NCBI RefSeq assembly: GCF_014287955.1
Contig: NZ_JACOPD010000001.1
Span: 124,001 to 188,000, forward strand
DNA length: 64,000 nt
Direction: 5' to 3'
Origin: Lachnospira hominis (ex Liu et al. 2021)
GTDB taxonomy: Bacteria; Bacillota; Clostridia; Lachnospirales; Lachnospiraceae
Of the stretch, positions 18,076 through 26,257 are shown piece by piece. The notes under the pieces are model-generated. The model was not told where the DNA came from and made no database searches. It was given only the letters and a program-made list of their open reading frames with translations. The stretch's first letter is position 1. Each line of letters opens with the position of its first letter. Both the position numbers and the translations under genes were made by a program.

Positions 18076-20469
18076 ATGAGAAACAGACTGACCTTCGCCA
18101 ATGTGATTGGTGTATTATTGGAAAATAAAAAGAAAACCTACCCGCAGCACCAGCTTGTACGCAGTCTGTTCTCTGCATATCTGGATGATACTCTGACAGC
18201 TTCGGAATTAATCGCAGATGACACGACGATGTACAGCCGCTGGTGCAATGGCGCCCGCCCGATTCCTATAGATATCCTAAAGACTTATGAAGATGAGGAT
18301 GAATGGGATACGATGGAGGATGATTTCAGAGATAAGATTATTCCGAACCTGTTGAACGAAGCACAGGCTCGAATCCAGATGGAGGAATTGATTACAGACA
18401 GTATAAAAACCATCGGGCAGGAAATGGCTGATGCACTGATTCAGGAGCCGGATAATGCAGCCTTTTTCTGCTCTGTGGTAAGATATGCGATTTTGAATGA
18501 CCATAGCACAGGTGCGCTCTATTCTCCCGACCTTTCGGAAGTGATTCTTTGCAATAAGCTTCCCTCCTGCAATCAGGCATTCATTGGACGAAAGGATGAG
18601 ATAAAAGCAATCGCATCCCATCTTTCCAATCAATCCGTCTTATTCATTACTGGTATGGCAGGCATTGGAAAAAGCGAAGTTGCCAAAGCCTATGCACAGA
18701 CGAACCGTAAAAAGTACACCAATATCATTTATCTGTATTACACCGGTGATTTGAGAAAAGACATCGCAAACCTTACATTTGCAGATGATTCCGTAGAAAT
18801 GAATGAGGAAGTCCGTTTTCAGAATCACTATAAGGTGATGCAGAGACTCCACACAGATACACTGCTGATTCTGGACAACTTCAATGTGCTTCCAAAGGAC
18901 GAACCCTTCTTAAAGGAACTGATGAAGAATGATATGCAGCTATTGATTACCAGCAGATGCAAACTTAAGAATTATGATTCTATAGAAATAAAGGAATTGG
19001 ATAAAGAAAAAGAACTGACAGAACTGTTCTACAAGCATTGTCCTTCTGCAAAACGTGATCCGGACAGTGTGTCTGCCATTATAGAAGAAGTGAACTGTCA
19101 TACCCTGACTGTCTGCATGGCTGCTCTTACCTTAGAAGCCAGCGGCATGGAACCGGAAGAATTGTTACAGGAGCTGCGTTCCTGCGGTATCGGGCAGAAC
19201 ATGGAAGAAATCGAGGTATTCAAGGATGATGAATTCTCCTATGCCAGTATGATAGGACACCTTCGCATGTTGATGAAGCTTAATAGATTAAATGAGGACA
19301 GTATTGATATCCTCCGTAACCTCTCACTCCTGCCGGTATCAGGAGTTTATAAAAGTGCGTTCAAAATGTGGCTGGAACTGGATTCTCTCAAAAATGTTAA
19401 TGAGCTGATACGCTATGGCATTATCAGTGAAGATACCGAAAATAAGACGATTGCACTCCATCCTCTCATTCAGGAAGTGGCAATCGCAGAGACCATTCCA
19501 ACCGTATCAGACTGCCATGTGATGTTAAATCACCTGCATTTGATTTGCCTTGCTCACGGTCTGGATGTAAAAAGACCGGTGACTGTCATGGAATGTCTGA
19601 AAAGCATCAACAGACACATCATCCTAGATAACAGGGCTTACTATCTACTGTTCTTACAGGATATGTACCCTTACTTTGACAAATATCTGGATACCGATTA
19701 TCTGTCGGAGCTGGTAGAACGTATAGAATATGTGATGAATCTTATGAATGATTCGGGCAAGTCGGATGAAACGAGTAAATCGTATAATTCAGATAAATCA
19801 GGCACACCAGATATTACGCAAGAAACCAACCACATTTCTGCCTGTGACAAAGCATTATTATTAGATTACAAAGCACAGCTTCTGTTCCCACGCAAGGAAT
19901 ATGATAATGCCATTAAGAAATATAAAAAGGCGATTGCCCTCATGGAAAATTACCATAAGACCAATACTGCGGATGCCCGTTCCGCCAATCTGCTTTCAAA
20001 CCTGCACAACAACCTCTCTACAGCTTATCTGTTCCGGAAGAAACTGGAAGAAGCCGTATCAGAACTCAAGACAGCTTTCACAGTACGCAGGGAATATGCC
20101 AGTCTTGGATTGATAGAGAATAATGATACCCTGCAGCAGACACTCTCACTTGCTAACATGCTGGTGCAGAATAAGGAATATGATTCTGCTCTGGAAATTA
20201 TTGATTTCTGTGAATCCACCATTGATGAAGTTATGGGTAGAAATAACCTTGATTATGGTATGTGCGAGTTCTATCGTGGTGTCATTGCTTATACCCGTTC
20301 TCAGCCTGTGATAGCAGAACAGCACCTGCTTAACGCAGATGCCGTCTTTCATGCTGTTATGAACGAGAACCCTGATAATGATTATTCCAAAAGTACTGCT
20401 CGTTATTTGTATAGTTTGTATATGAGATGGGGAAAGAAAGAGCTTGCGGAGCAATATAAAAAATACTAA
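18076..20469 (+). CDS. NB-ARC/TPR STAND-type NTPase
   Basis: 797 aa, plus strand. Residues 1-170 are an unassigned helical region with a short MYSRWCNGARPIP motif. An NB-ARC ATPase follows: P-loop GMAGIGKS (about 195), Walker B LLILDNF (about 258), LLITSRC sensor (about 295), CHTLTVCMAALTL in place of the GLPLA motif, and LHPLIQEVA in place of MHD (about 475). TPR-like helical repeats fill about 590-790 (for example YDNAIKKYKKAIALMENY). This is the architecture of signal-sensing STAND proteins. In mobile elements such proteins may be regulators or anti-phage sensors. No nuclease or other effector domain is recognisable, so its job is open. Transcribed away from xis-int. Confidence 0.85.
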   Translation: MRNRLTFANVIGVLLENKKKTYPQHQLVRSLFSAYLDDTLTASELIADDTTMYSRWCNGARPIPIDILKTYEDEDEWDTMEDDFRDKIIPNLLNEAQARIQMEELITDSIKTIGQEMADALIQEPDNAAFFCSVVRYAILNDHSTGALYSPDLSEVILCNKLPSCNQAFIGRKDEIKAIASHLSNQSVLFITGMAGIGKSEVAKAYAQTNRKKYTNIIYLYYTGDLRKDIANLTFADDSVEMNEEVRFQNHYKVMQRLHTDTLLILDNFNVLPKDEPFLKELMKNDMQLLITSRCKLKNYDSIEIKELDKEKELTELFYKHCPSAKRDPDSVSAIIEEVNCHTLTVCMAALTLEASGMEPEELLQELRSCGIGQNMEEIEVFKDDEFSYASMIGHLRMLMKLNRLNEDSIDILRNLSLLPVSGVYKSAFKMWLELDSLKNVNELIRYGIISEDTENKTIALHPLIQEVAIAETIPTVSDCHVMLNHLHLICLAHGLDVKRPVTVMECLKSINRHIILDNRAYYLLFLQDMYPYFDKYLDTDYLSELVERIEYVMNLMNDSGKSDETSKSYNSDKSGTPDITQETNHISACDKALLLDYKAQLLFPRKEYDNAIKKYKKAIALMENYHKTNTADARSANLLSNLHNNLSTAYLFRKKLEEAVSELKTAFTVRREYASLGLIENNDTLQQTLSLANMLVQNKEYDSALEIIDFCESTIDEVMGRNNLDYGMCEFYRGVIAYTRSQPVIAEQHLLNADAVFHAVMNENPDNDYSKSTARYLYSLYMRWGKKELAEQYKKY

Positions 20470-20479
20470 TCAGCACGCA

Positions 20480-20734
20480 TTAGGTATTGCCATAACAATG
20501 ATACATATAGTCAGAACACACCCAAATATCAGCATAACGGGTAACGAGGTCATAGAAAACTTGTAGGCTCGGCTGCTGTCCTTTGTTATCGATATTCGCA
20601 AGATAGCGCGGGGAGATATATAACTCGTCGCTTACTTTTTTGCGACTTTCTCCGTATTCGTTTCTCGCGGCTTTAATGGCAGCCCCGAAAGCCTTAAAAT
20701 CATATATTGATACTGGTCTTTTTGCTATAATCAT
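20480..20734 (-). CDS. XRE-family helix-turn-helix regulator
   Basis: 84 aa. A compact HTH_3 domain spans about 12-70 ([49 protein letters not shown]). There is no ligand-binding domain. It is tail-to-tail with the NB-ARC gene (10 bp between stops). Probably an element regulator; the CGGTCA-CT-TGACCG inverted repeat at 17966 and ATATTG-A-CAATAT at 21070 are candidate operators, with no direct evidence for either. Confidence 0.85.
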   Translation of the reverse strand: MIIAKRPVSIYDFKAFGAAIKAARNEYGESRKKVSDELYISPRYLANIDNKGQQPSLQVFYDLVTRYADIWVCSDYMYHCYGNT

Positions 20735-20742
20735 TCACCCTA

Positions 20743-20862
20743 TTACATTTTACTGTTCCCCTTTCTATCTGTTTCTTTGTGCCTGTGCTTCCACCAAAGG
20801 ATAAACGGAAGAAGCAGAACCAGCACCACTATTAAAAAAATGATTAAAAAGTAATCTCTCGT
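20743..20862 (-). CDS. Possible 39-aa single-pass membrane peptide with non-ATG start
   Basis: Open frame directly upstream of the XRE gene that would encode a hydrophobic peptide (TRDYFLIIFLIVVLVLLLPF then WWKHRHKETD). The frame opens after a TGA and its only plausible start is an ACG at 20862, about ten bases after AAAGGGAG. An ATG-to-ACG change would explain this. The hydrophobic core followed by a basic tail looks real rather than random, but the missing standard start means it may be dead. Confidence 0.3.
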   Translation of the reverse strand, partial: TRDYFLIIFLIVVLVLLLPFILWWKHRHKETDRKGNSKM

Positions 20863-21061
20863 TCAGCTTCACTCCCTTTCCTCTTTCTTTAAATAAATAA
20901 CTTATTTCATATTTACTATACATAAATTATAAATTATATATTATATATAATTTATTATCAATATTCCTATTAAATAATTATCTTGACAATGCAAGTACAA
21001 TCACATTTTTCTGATATATCGTTATTACGTTTATAAATTTACAGAATTTTCCATTTTTTAC

Positions 21062-21090
21062 ATGACAAAATATTGACAATATGCTATGAT
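21062..21090 (+). promoter_or_regulatory. Candidate promoter and operator of the secreted-protein gene
   Basis: An extended -10 box TGCTATGAT (21082-21090) lies 17 bp after ATGACA (21062-21067). A perfect 13-bp inverted repeat, ATATTG-A-CAATAT, at 21070-21082 sits between the boxes, where a repressor would block polymerase. The gene starts 47 bp downstream. Confidence 0.45.
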
Positions 21091-21136
21091 GACTTATGTA
21101 AACCATTTATTTTTCAAAGAAAGTGAGGAATTGCCT

Positions 21137-22054
21137 ATGCTAAAAAAACATTTTAAGAAACTTGTAAGTCTTGCACTTACTGCTGTTATGGTTATGGGAA
21201 TGTCTGTAACAAGTTTTGCCGCAGAAACTGAAACAGAAATTCCTGCGTATTCAGTAACAGTAAATGAATACGATATCTATGTACAAACTCGCTGTGCAAC
21301 GCAAGCGCAATTAGCAAGAAGCGGTATGGATAGTGATTCCATTGATGTAATAAAATCAAACGCTATTGAAACTAAACTATCCGAACTTTCAAACAAAAGT
21401 GAAAAAGAACTTTCACAACTTGGCTATACTTCGGAGCAAATTGATTTATTACAAAATTACAACGGCGAAAGAATTGAAACCAATGCCGAATTACGTGGCA
21501 TTTTTGCGGATATGACCTGTAACTTTTACAAATATTCTGCAAGTACTTCTTCATTGGCAGTGAAAGTTATTTGGAATTGGAGCAACGTACCTGTTCTTGC
21601 TGGAGTTGCAATTAAGGATATTATAGGTATTAGATGGCAGGGGACAAACTCCTCTGGACAACCGCTGAATTTAGCCCTTAATACCAATGGTTCATCTTGT
21701 AAAATAAGTTATTACAGCCGTTCAGGCTCATATAAAAGTCGGAGTAGTGTATCCATATCAACCGATGACCCTTATGGACACGCCTACGCAAAAATACCAA
21801 TGAGTGCTGGTACAGGAGATGCAGTCGGTGATTACTACGCAAAAAAAGGAACTTTAATCTTAAAAGTTGACCGTACTGGCTCAAATAGCATTAAAGAAGG
21901 CGCTTTTGTTTTCGGATACGGTCATACCATTGTTTCTGTCAGTCCTTCATTATCATTACCAGCTTCATTCGGCATTGGCTTTTCTGCAGGAGTTGAAACC
22001 ATGTGTGAAGAAGCCATAAGAATGAACAATAGCGGAACAATAACAAAATATTAA
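21137..22054 (+). CDS. Secreted protein of unknown function
   Basis: 305 aa from the ATG at 21137, which follows GTGAGGAATTGCCT; the upstream in-frame ATG at 21086 lacks a ribosome site and would bury the signal peptide. A classical signal peptide is visible (LKKHFKKLVSLALTAVMVMG, then SVTSFAA with cleavage likely after SFAA). The mature part begins with an acidic stretch, continues with a helical region (about 70-125) and ends in a beta-rich segment with several GSYKSRSS/DDPYGHAYAKIP-like turns. I recognise no enzyme motif. It lies inside the mobile element, has its own promoter and terminator, and could be a secreted toxin, bacteriocin-like or surface protein. Confidence 0.7.
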   Translation: MLKKHFKKLVSLALTAVMVMGMSVTSFAAETETEIPAYSVTVNEYDIYVQTRCATQAQLARSGMDSDSIDVIKSNAIETKLSELSNKSEKELSQLGYTSEQIDLLQNYNGERIETNAELRGIFADMTCNFYKYSASTSSLAVKVIWNWSNVPVLAGVAIKDIIGIRWQGTNSSGQPLNLALNTNGSSCKISYYSRSGSYKSRSSVSISTDDPYGHAYAKIPMSAGTGDAVGDYYAKKGTLILKVDRTGSNSIKEGAFVFGYGHTIVSVSPSLSLPASFGIGFSAGVETMCEEAIRMNNSGTITKY

Positions 22055-22068
22055 AAAACAGAACATAA

Positions 22069-22098
22069 AAAAAGAGGGAGAAAATCTCCCTCTTTTTT
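22069..22098 (+). terminator. Rho-independent terminator after the secreted-protein gene
   Basis: AAAAAGAGGGAGA pairs with TCTCCCTCTTTTT across a three-base loop and is followed by a T run. It also can serve the minus-strand gene ending at 22097. Confidence 0.85.
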
Positions 22099-22255
22099 AT
22101 TTTTTTTGGTTAAAGAAAATTGTTAAACCGCTTGCAACTGCAACTGCAACTATGACACCAATTTCCGAAAATCCATTCAATAAATCATTTCCTATTGCTG
22201 CAAATACCAATCCAACAAATACTGTTATAATTGCTGTAAAAATAGCTTTCCACAT
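22097..22255 (-). CDS. 52-aa membrane protein
   Basis: Start ATG at 22255 with AAAGGAGAATG just upstream. Two hydrophobic segments (about 4-22, AIFTAIITVFVGLVFAAIG, and 32-48, IGVIVAVAVASGLTIFF) separated by a short polar turn. Function unknown. It shares its terminator with the convergent secreted-protein gene, and could be a partner (for example an immunity or holin-like protein), but nothing in the sequence proves that. Confidence 0.55.
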   Translation of the reverse strand: MWKAIFTAIITVFVGLVFAAIGNDLLNGFSEIGVIVAVAVASGLTIFFNQKK

Positions 22256-22285
22256 AATAACATTCTCCTTTCGTAATCACCGTGA

Positions 22286-22544
22286 TTAAATATACTCTAA
22301 CTGCTTACCATTTCCATGTAAAAGTTCTTTCTCAATTTCTTCTTTCCCACGAATAACGCAAGCATAGGTTAGCACTTTGGGATTGTCCGTTGCAATTCCT
22401 ACCTCTTTCCCGATACATTTCAGAATACAATAATAACTTTCGTTAAAATCTTCAATATCCGTAAATGAGGTTTCATAGTCAACACTTCCGTCTTCGTATT
22501 CCTTACGAATAATCGCATGGAAACGTCCTATCTGATACTTTCAT
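22286..22544 (-). pseudogene. Frameshifted small accessory gene
   Basis: Starting from the ATG at 22544 the frame closes after a few dozen codons, but one base into the sequence the alternative frame reads on for 84 codons to the stop at 22286 (KYQIGRFHAIIRKEYEDG ... LLHGNGKQLEYI). ATGAAAGTATCAG would read MKYQ if one A were removed, so a +1 A insertion directly after the start codon has probably broken the gene, or the base is a sequencing error. Product unknown; it looks like one of the small accessory proteins of conjugative elements. Confidence 0.6.
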
Positions 22545-22680
22545 CTACCACCACTCTCCTTTATCGTTGTAGTGCCACCATTCGCCGCTTTCATATTCGA
22601 TACAAAGATACCCGTCCTTATCTATCCAAACCTTTGCTAAGCCACCCTCGTTCCAATGCTCACACGCTTTTTTATGGGCT
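22545..22680 (-). pseudogene. C-terminal fragment of a small Trp-rich accessory protein
   Basis: A frame of about 44 codons (AHKKACEHWNEGGLAKVW ... GEWWHYNDKGEWW, stop at 22545) without its own start. It is fused out of frame to the end of the truncated RHH gene at 22637-22804, so a deletion has joined two genes here. The TAG stop touches the ATG of the frameshifted gene downstream. Confidence 0.55.
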
Positions 22681-22804
22681 TCTTTGTTTCCCACTCCGCT
22701 TTTGGTCTGCCTTTTGCCACTGGCTTCTCTGAACCCTCGCTTGCTCCTGCACCTATAATCGACTTAAACGCCGCTTCTTGGTCAAATTTTGCCTTTCCTG
22801 CCAT
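22637..22804 (-). pseudogene. Truncated ParB-like/RHH partition protein
   Basis: Starts at the ATG at 22804 (GAAAGGAGAGG upstream) and overlaps the 3' end of the ParA gene, as in plasmid partition pairs. The first 42 residues (MAGKAKFDQEAAFKSIIGAG ... GRPKAEWETKK) match the N-terminus of the small protein that follows ParA in Clostridiales plasmids and ICEs. The rest, which should carry a ribbon-helix-helix domain, is missing: the frame runs into foreign sequence and stops at 55 aa. Confidence 0.65.
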
Positions 22805-23357
22805 TACTCTCTACCTCTCCTTTCAAAAATTCCTCTATAAAGGCTTTATAGTCCTCTGATACGGTGGACTTCTCCGCATACTCAAATATATCTGTTCTGT
22901 TTGCCTGTGCTTCCTCTACCGCTACCGCTGACCGAATATAGGTCTTATATATCGGTGCAGAAATGTACTCGCTCAACTGCTCCGTAAGTTCCTTTATCTG
23001 CTTGCTGATGTTTGCTCTCGGATTGAACCTTGTAAACAGAATACCCGTTATCTTTACATTCGGATTGCAGTACCGCTGTACGCTCTTTACTGTTTCGTTA
23101 AGCTGGTTAATTCCTGTTGTGGCAAATATGCCCGCTGTGGTCGGTATCAGAATATCACCTGCCACCGTAAATGCGTTTACGGTCAACACGCCCAAAGAGG
23201 GCGGCGTGTCTATAATAATATAATCATACTTTTCCGCTACGGGGGCAATAGCTTCTTTCAAACGGTGTTCCTTTCCCGTCTGTGATAACTCTTGCTCTGC
23301 TCCTACCAGCATAATGTTTGGTAATATATCATACCCGCCTTTCATACAAAAATCCAT
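22782..23357 (-). pseudogene. parA: ParA-family partition ATPase lacking its N-terminus
   Basis: 191 aa corresponding to the C-terminal two thirds of ParA. Walker A' region IIIDTPPSLGVLTVNA and the later helices (FTRFNPRANISKQI ... TVSEDYKAF) are present, but the deviant Walker A (KGGVGKTT) is absent, so the protein cannot bind ATP. The frame opens from a short non-matching MDFCMKGGYDILPN stretch at the deletion point, about 80 bp from the relaxase gene end. I conclude that a deletion removed the 5' end. Confidence 0.8.
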
Positions 23358-23438
23358 TAAAATTATAGCTCAAAATCATTTTATGTGCAATGGAGTTTTT
23401 CTTACCGAAAGTGAGTTTGAAAGGCAATCAAAGCCTTG

Positions 23439-25010
23439 TCATCTGCCACGCCCACGTCTACGAACCGGTGTGATTATCTGCTGTTCCGCTTGTGCTTTTA
23501 GCTGCTCCTCTGAAGAATGATTTCTGTTGTATTTCACACGATAATCATATTCCTCGGTAAAATCATCATATACAGACATCTTGTAACGCATACTCCGCAT
23601 GGATTCTTCGGTATATCCCATTCTGTCCTGATACTTCTTTAGTTCTTCAATTCGGTCATCAGAAGGTGGCGGAAGAAGTTTAGCACGTTTTTCCAGAGAG
23701 AGCTTGCGGTATTCTGCTGGAGATGGAAACGGCTTATTTTGAACCGGCACCGTTGACGAATTGTTATCAAGTAATTCGTCTAACTCATCCTCATTATATG
23801 GTTCTGCGTCGGTTGAGTTATTTGTTGTGCCAAACTCAGTACTTACCGAGCCTGCGCCTGCATCAAGTCCCTGCCACTCTTTATTGAAGTCATCAAATGC
23901 AGCACCATAAAAGAAAGACTCGTCATTCTCCGGTATCTCATGTTTTTCCTGAAACTCGTCATATGCCTCATATACAGAAACATCCGGTTTTCTGGTCGGC
24001 TGTGACTCCTGTGTTGGTATCTGCTTTTTAGCCTTAGAAGCAGACTCCTTCACTTCCTCCTCATCCTCTTCCCATCTGGGATAATCCTTCATGGACTGAC
24101 TGGAATGCTCGATGTCCTGCTCCTGCCTTGGATAATCAAACCAATCCTCTTTTTCCTTCTGTTTCATATACTCCCTGATGCCTGCAACCGTGAATCGCTT
24201 ACCAAGCTTACTGCCTCGTACTGCCTTTACCTTGCCTCCATTACTGCTACGATAGGGAAGGGCATAGCTAATGGTATTACCTTTCAGCCTTACATTCATA
24301 TGATAGGTTCTTTCTAACATATTCACCACATCATGGATGTTCTGCGTGGTCGGATCATTCATGGCAAGTCTGATATACACACGCATTTCATCCTTGAAAG
24401 AAAGTTTTCCCCTTTTCTGCATATGATTTTCCGCTAAGGTGCGTTCCTCCCTGGTCTTATCCGGATTGTAGAAGCTGTCACGGACAGAGTGTGTCAAGCC
24501 CCGGCTCCTGCACTGTTCTCCAAAATATTCCGACATTTCCACCAGCTCCTTCGGACCTCTCCGAAAGGAAGAACCATCCTTCTGATTACAGTTATTTACC
24601 AGAAAATGCACGTGAACATGCTCCGTATCCACATGAACCGCAAACAATACCTCAAATCCCTTTTTCCAGAAGAACTCACGAGCAAAGTCCTCTGCCATCT
24701 TGTAAGCCTCTGCATAAGTCAGCTTATCATTGTCCTCCGGATGAAAGGATATTGATAGCTTCTGTGCCAGAATGTCCCGCGGGAAGAACCGGCTATACTT
24801 CTTCTGATGCATTTTCCTTGTCATAAGGACACTGTTTGCAAAGTTATCCCGATTGCAGCCAAAAGCATTATATAACTCCGACTTTGTCTTGATAACACTG
24901 GAACTTAGCTGTTCCTTCTTCTTCCCCAGAATATAATCTGCAGCACTGTGAAGCTGTGCCACAGACTTGCATGGAGCATATTTTACATTGACATTTCCAT
25001 ATACTGCCAT
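23439..25010 (-). CDS. MOBP-type relaxase (mobilization nuclease)
   Basis: 523 aa. The relaxase domain is N-terminal: a YGNVNVKY start, a SISFHPED strand and the metal-binding His cluster HVDTEHVHVHFLVNN (about 125-140). It should nick the element's oriT and lead it into a recipient, using the conjugation machinery of another element since none is encoded here. From about 300 on, the protein is acidic and low in complexity and ends in a basic tail (RRRGRGR). It starts directly at the stop of mobC. The catalytic Tyr region near the N-terminus cannot be fixed by eye. Confidence 0.85.
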   Translation of the reverse strand: MAVYGNVNVKYAPCKSVAQLHSAADYILGKKKEQLSSSVIKTKSELYNAFGCNRDNFANSVLMTRKMHQKKYSRFFPRDILAQKLSISFHPEDNDKLTYAEAYKMAEDFAREFFWKKGFEVLFAVHVDTEHVHVHFLVNNCNQKDGSSFRRGPKELVEMSEYFGEQCRSRGLTHSVRDSFYNPDKTREERTLAENHMQKRGKLSFKDEMRVYIRLAMNDPTTQNIHDVVNMLERTYHMNVRLKGNTISYALPYRSSNGGKVKAVRGSKLGKRFTVAGIREYMKQKEKEDWFDYPRQEQDIEHSSQSMKDYPRWEEDEEEVKESASKAKKQIPTQESQPTRKPDVSVYEAYDEFQEKHEIPENDESFFYGAAFDDFNKEWQGLDAGAGSVSTEFGTTNNSTDAEPYNEDELDELLDNNSSTVPVQNKPFPSPAEYRKLSLEKRAKLLPPPSDDRIEELKKYQDRMGYTEESMRSMRYKMSVYDDFTEEYDYRVKYNRNHSSEEQLKAQAEQQIITPVRRRGRGR

Positions 25011-25367
25011 CTAACTCACCACCTTTTCATATAGTTTTAATACTGAGTCTTCCAACCGCCGGAATACTCTCTGGAACGGTTCAAATGCTGTCATGGATAT
25101 CAAATCCGGATAGGCATTGATATTCCTTGCCAGCTGGTTGATATTGACTCCCTGCTTTTTCAGTTCGTAGCAGACCTCATTCATGACCTCCATAAACTGC
25201 TTTAATGTTGTCCCGTCAATCTGCCTGCCCTTGTTGCCCCGGAGCAGATAGTCGATGAAATCAGCGGAAGTCTTATATCCGCTCTCCTTCATCTGTGATT
25301 CAAATTCCTGTTTTACACGGTAATCCACACGAGAATAGATTACCTCGTCTCTTGTTCGTTTCCCCAT
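25011..25367 (-). CDS. mobC: MobC-like relaxosome accessory protein
   Basis: 118 aa from the ATG at 25367 (GAAGGAGGACACT upstream). A longer in-frame extension to 25454 has no ribosome site and would read through this one. The N-terminus has a ribbon-helix-helix look (YSRVDYRVKQEFESQMKESG), and the MobC signature GVNINQLARNINAY is present at about 80. It joins the relaxase at oriT. Stop and relaxase start are adjacent. Confidence 0.85.
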   Translation of the reverse strand: MGKRTRDEVIYSRVDYRVKQEFESQMKESGYKTSADFIDYLLRGNKGRQIDGTTLKQFMEVMNEVCYELKKQGVNINQLARNINAYPDLISMTAFEPFQRVFRRLEDSVLKLYEKVVS

Positions 25368-26195
25368 AGTGTCCTCCTTCTTTTTATCTGTAAAAAAAGC
25401 CACAAAACTCATTGGTTGAATTGGCATTGCTGCCTTTTCTTCCAATTGTTTCATGGCTTCATTTTTTGGTATTTTCAGTTATTGTGTTTTGGCTACGATT
25501 GCACCGGATTATGGCTACATACTAATAGAAATTGTGGTCTGCACCGGTAAATTGCAGTGTCATGCCCCTGTTGTGGTTCTACTGTTGCTCTGCTTTGTAG
25601 CCATTTGGTTGCAGATGTTGTCTAAACTGTATCTGTTATAGCTATACTGTCCATAAGAACCGCTATCATCTGCATCCGTCTTGGTATTTCTTCGTAGCCT
25701 TTGTGTAAGCGATGCTTCGTCAGCAGGGCACATCATCCCCACAGGTCTGCCTGACGGAAAAAAGACTCCGTCAGACAGACAAAAGCAGCCCTTCGCTTAC
25801 CGCTTCGGACTGCTTTTTTTCACATCTCTACTACTTATTGAAATCTTCTATTCCCTTTCCGATGTGGTGGGGATGATATAGGCAGGTAGTACCGCTGGCT
25901 TGCCAACTCGTCAAAAATAAAATCAGGGTCCCCTCCGGTACCCTGATTTTATTTCCGCCTCATTGTCTGCGCCATCGGTGCTACCTGCTCATGGGCTACG
26001 CCCCCGAGACCCCCAGACAGAAAGACACACCATCTACAAAGGGGATGGTGTGTCTTTCTGTCTTTACTGCAATTGTACCCGGGAATGTAGCCGATGTTTA
26101 CTTGGATAATTGAATTGATTATCATCGGCTATATCCTTCTTGCTTCTACCCTCATTACAAAACAATAGAATTCTTTCTGTAATATCAGTCTGTTA
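25368..26195. other. Hairpin-rich non-coding region, candidate oriT and terminators
   Basis: About 830 bp without a convincing gene, directly upstream of mobC-relaxase, where oriT normally lies. It holds a CTGACGG/CCGTCAG stem (25751-25774); a terminator-like AAAAGCAG/CTGCTTTT stem with T run (25791-25820); a 15-bp stem AAATAAAATCAGGGT with its complement (25915-25954); a short GGGC-TAC-GCCC stem (25993-26003) followed by CCCCGAGACCCC; and a 20-bp perfect stem (26015-26034 with 26044-26063). The nick site cannot be assigned. Confidence 0.5.
26015..26063. repeat. 20-bp perfect inverted repeat
   Basis: AGACAGAAAGACACACCATC (26015-26034) and its exact complement (26044-26063) with a nine-base loop. 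No T run on either side, so a terminator is unlikely; it stands 12 bp after the GGGC-TAC-GCCC stem. Long perfect stems of this sort often flank oriT or end a gene block in mobilizable elements. Confidence 0.6.
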
Positions 26196-26246
26196 GACTT
26201 GGGGGGGGTGACTTGGGGGGGACTTGGGTGTTACCCACCCCAAGTC
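26196..26246. repeat. Tandem GACTT-poly(G) repeat
   Basis: Three tandem GACTT units followed by runs of 8, 7 and 3 G (26196, 26210, 26221), closing in an inverted copy CCCC-AAGTC (to 26246). The last unit can pair with it. The G runs could form a G-quadruplex and would be unstable in length. It lies just downstream of the ORF6N gene stop. Confidence 0.6.
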
Positions 26247-26257
26247 ATTATCCCTCT

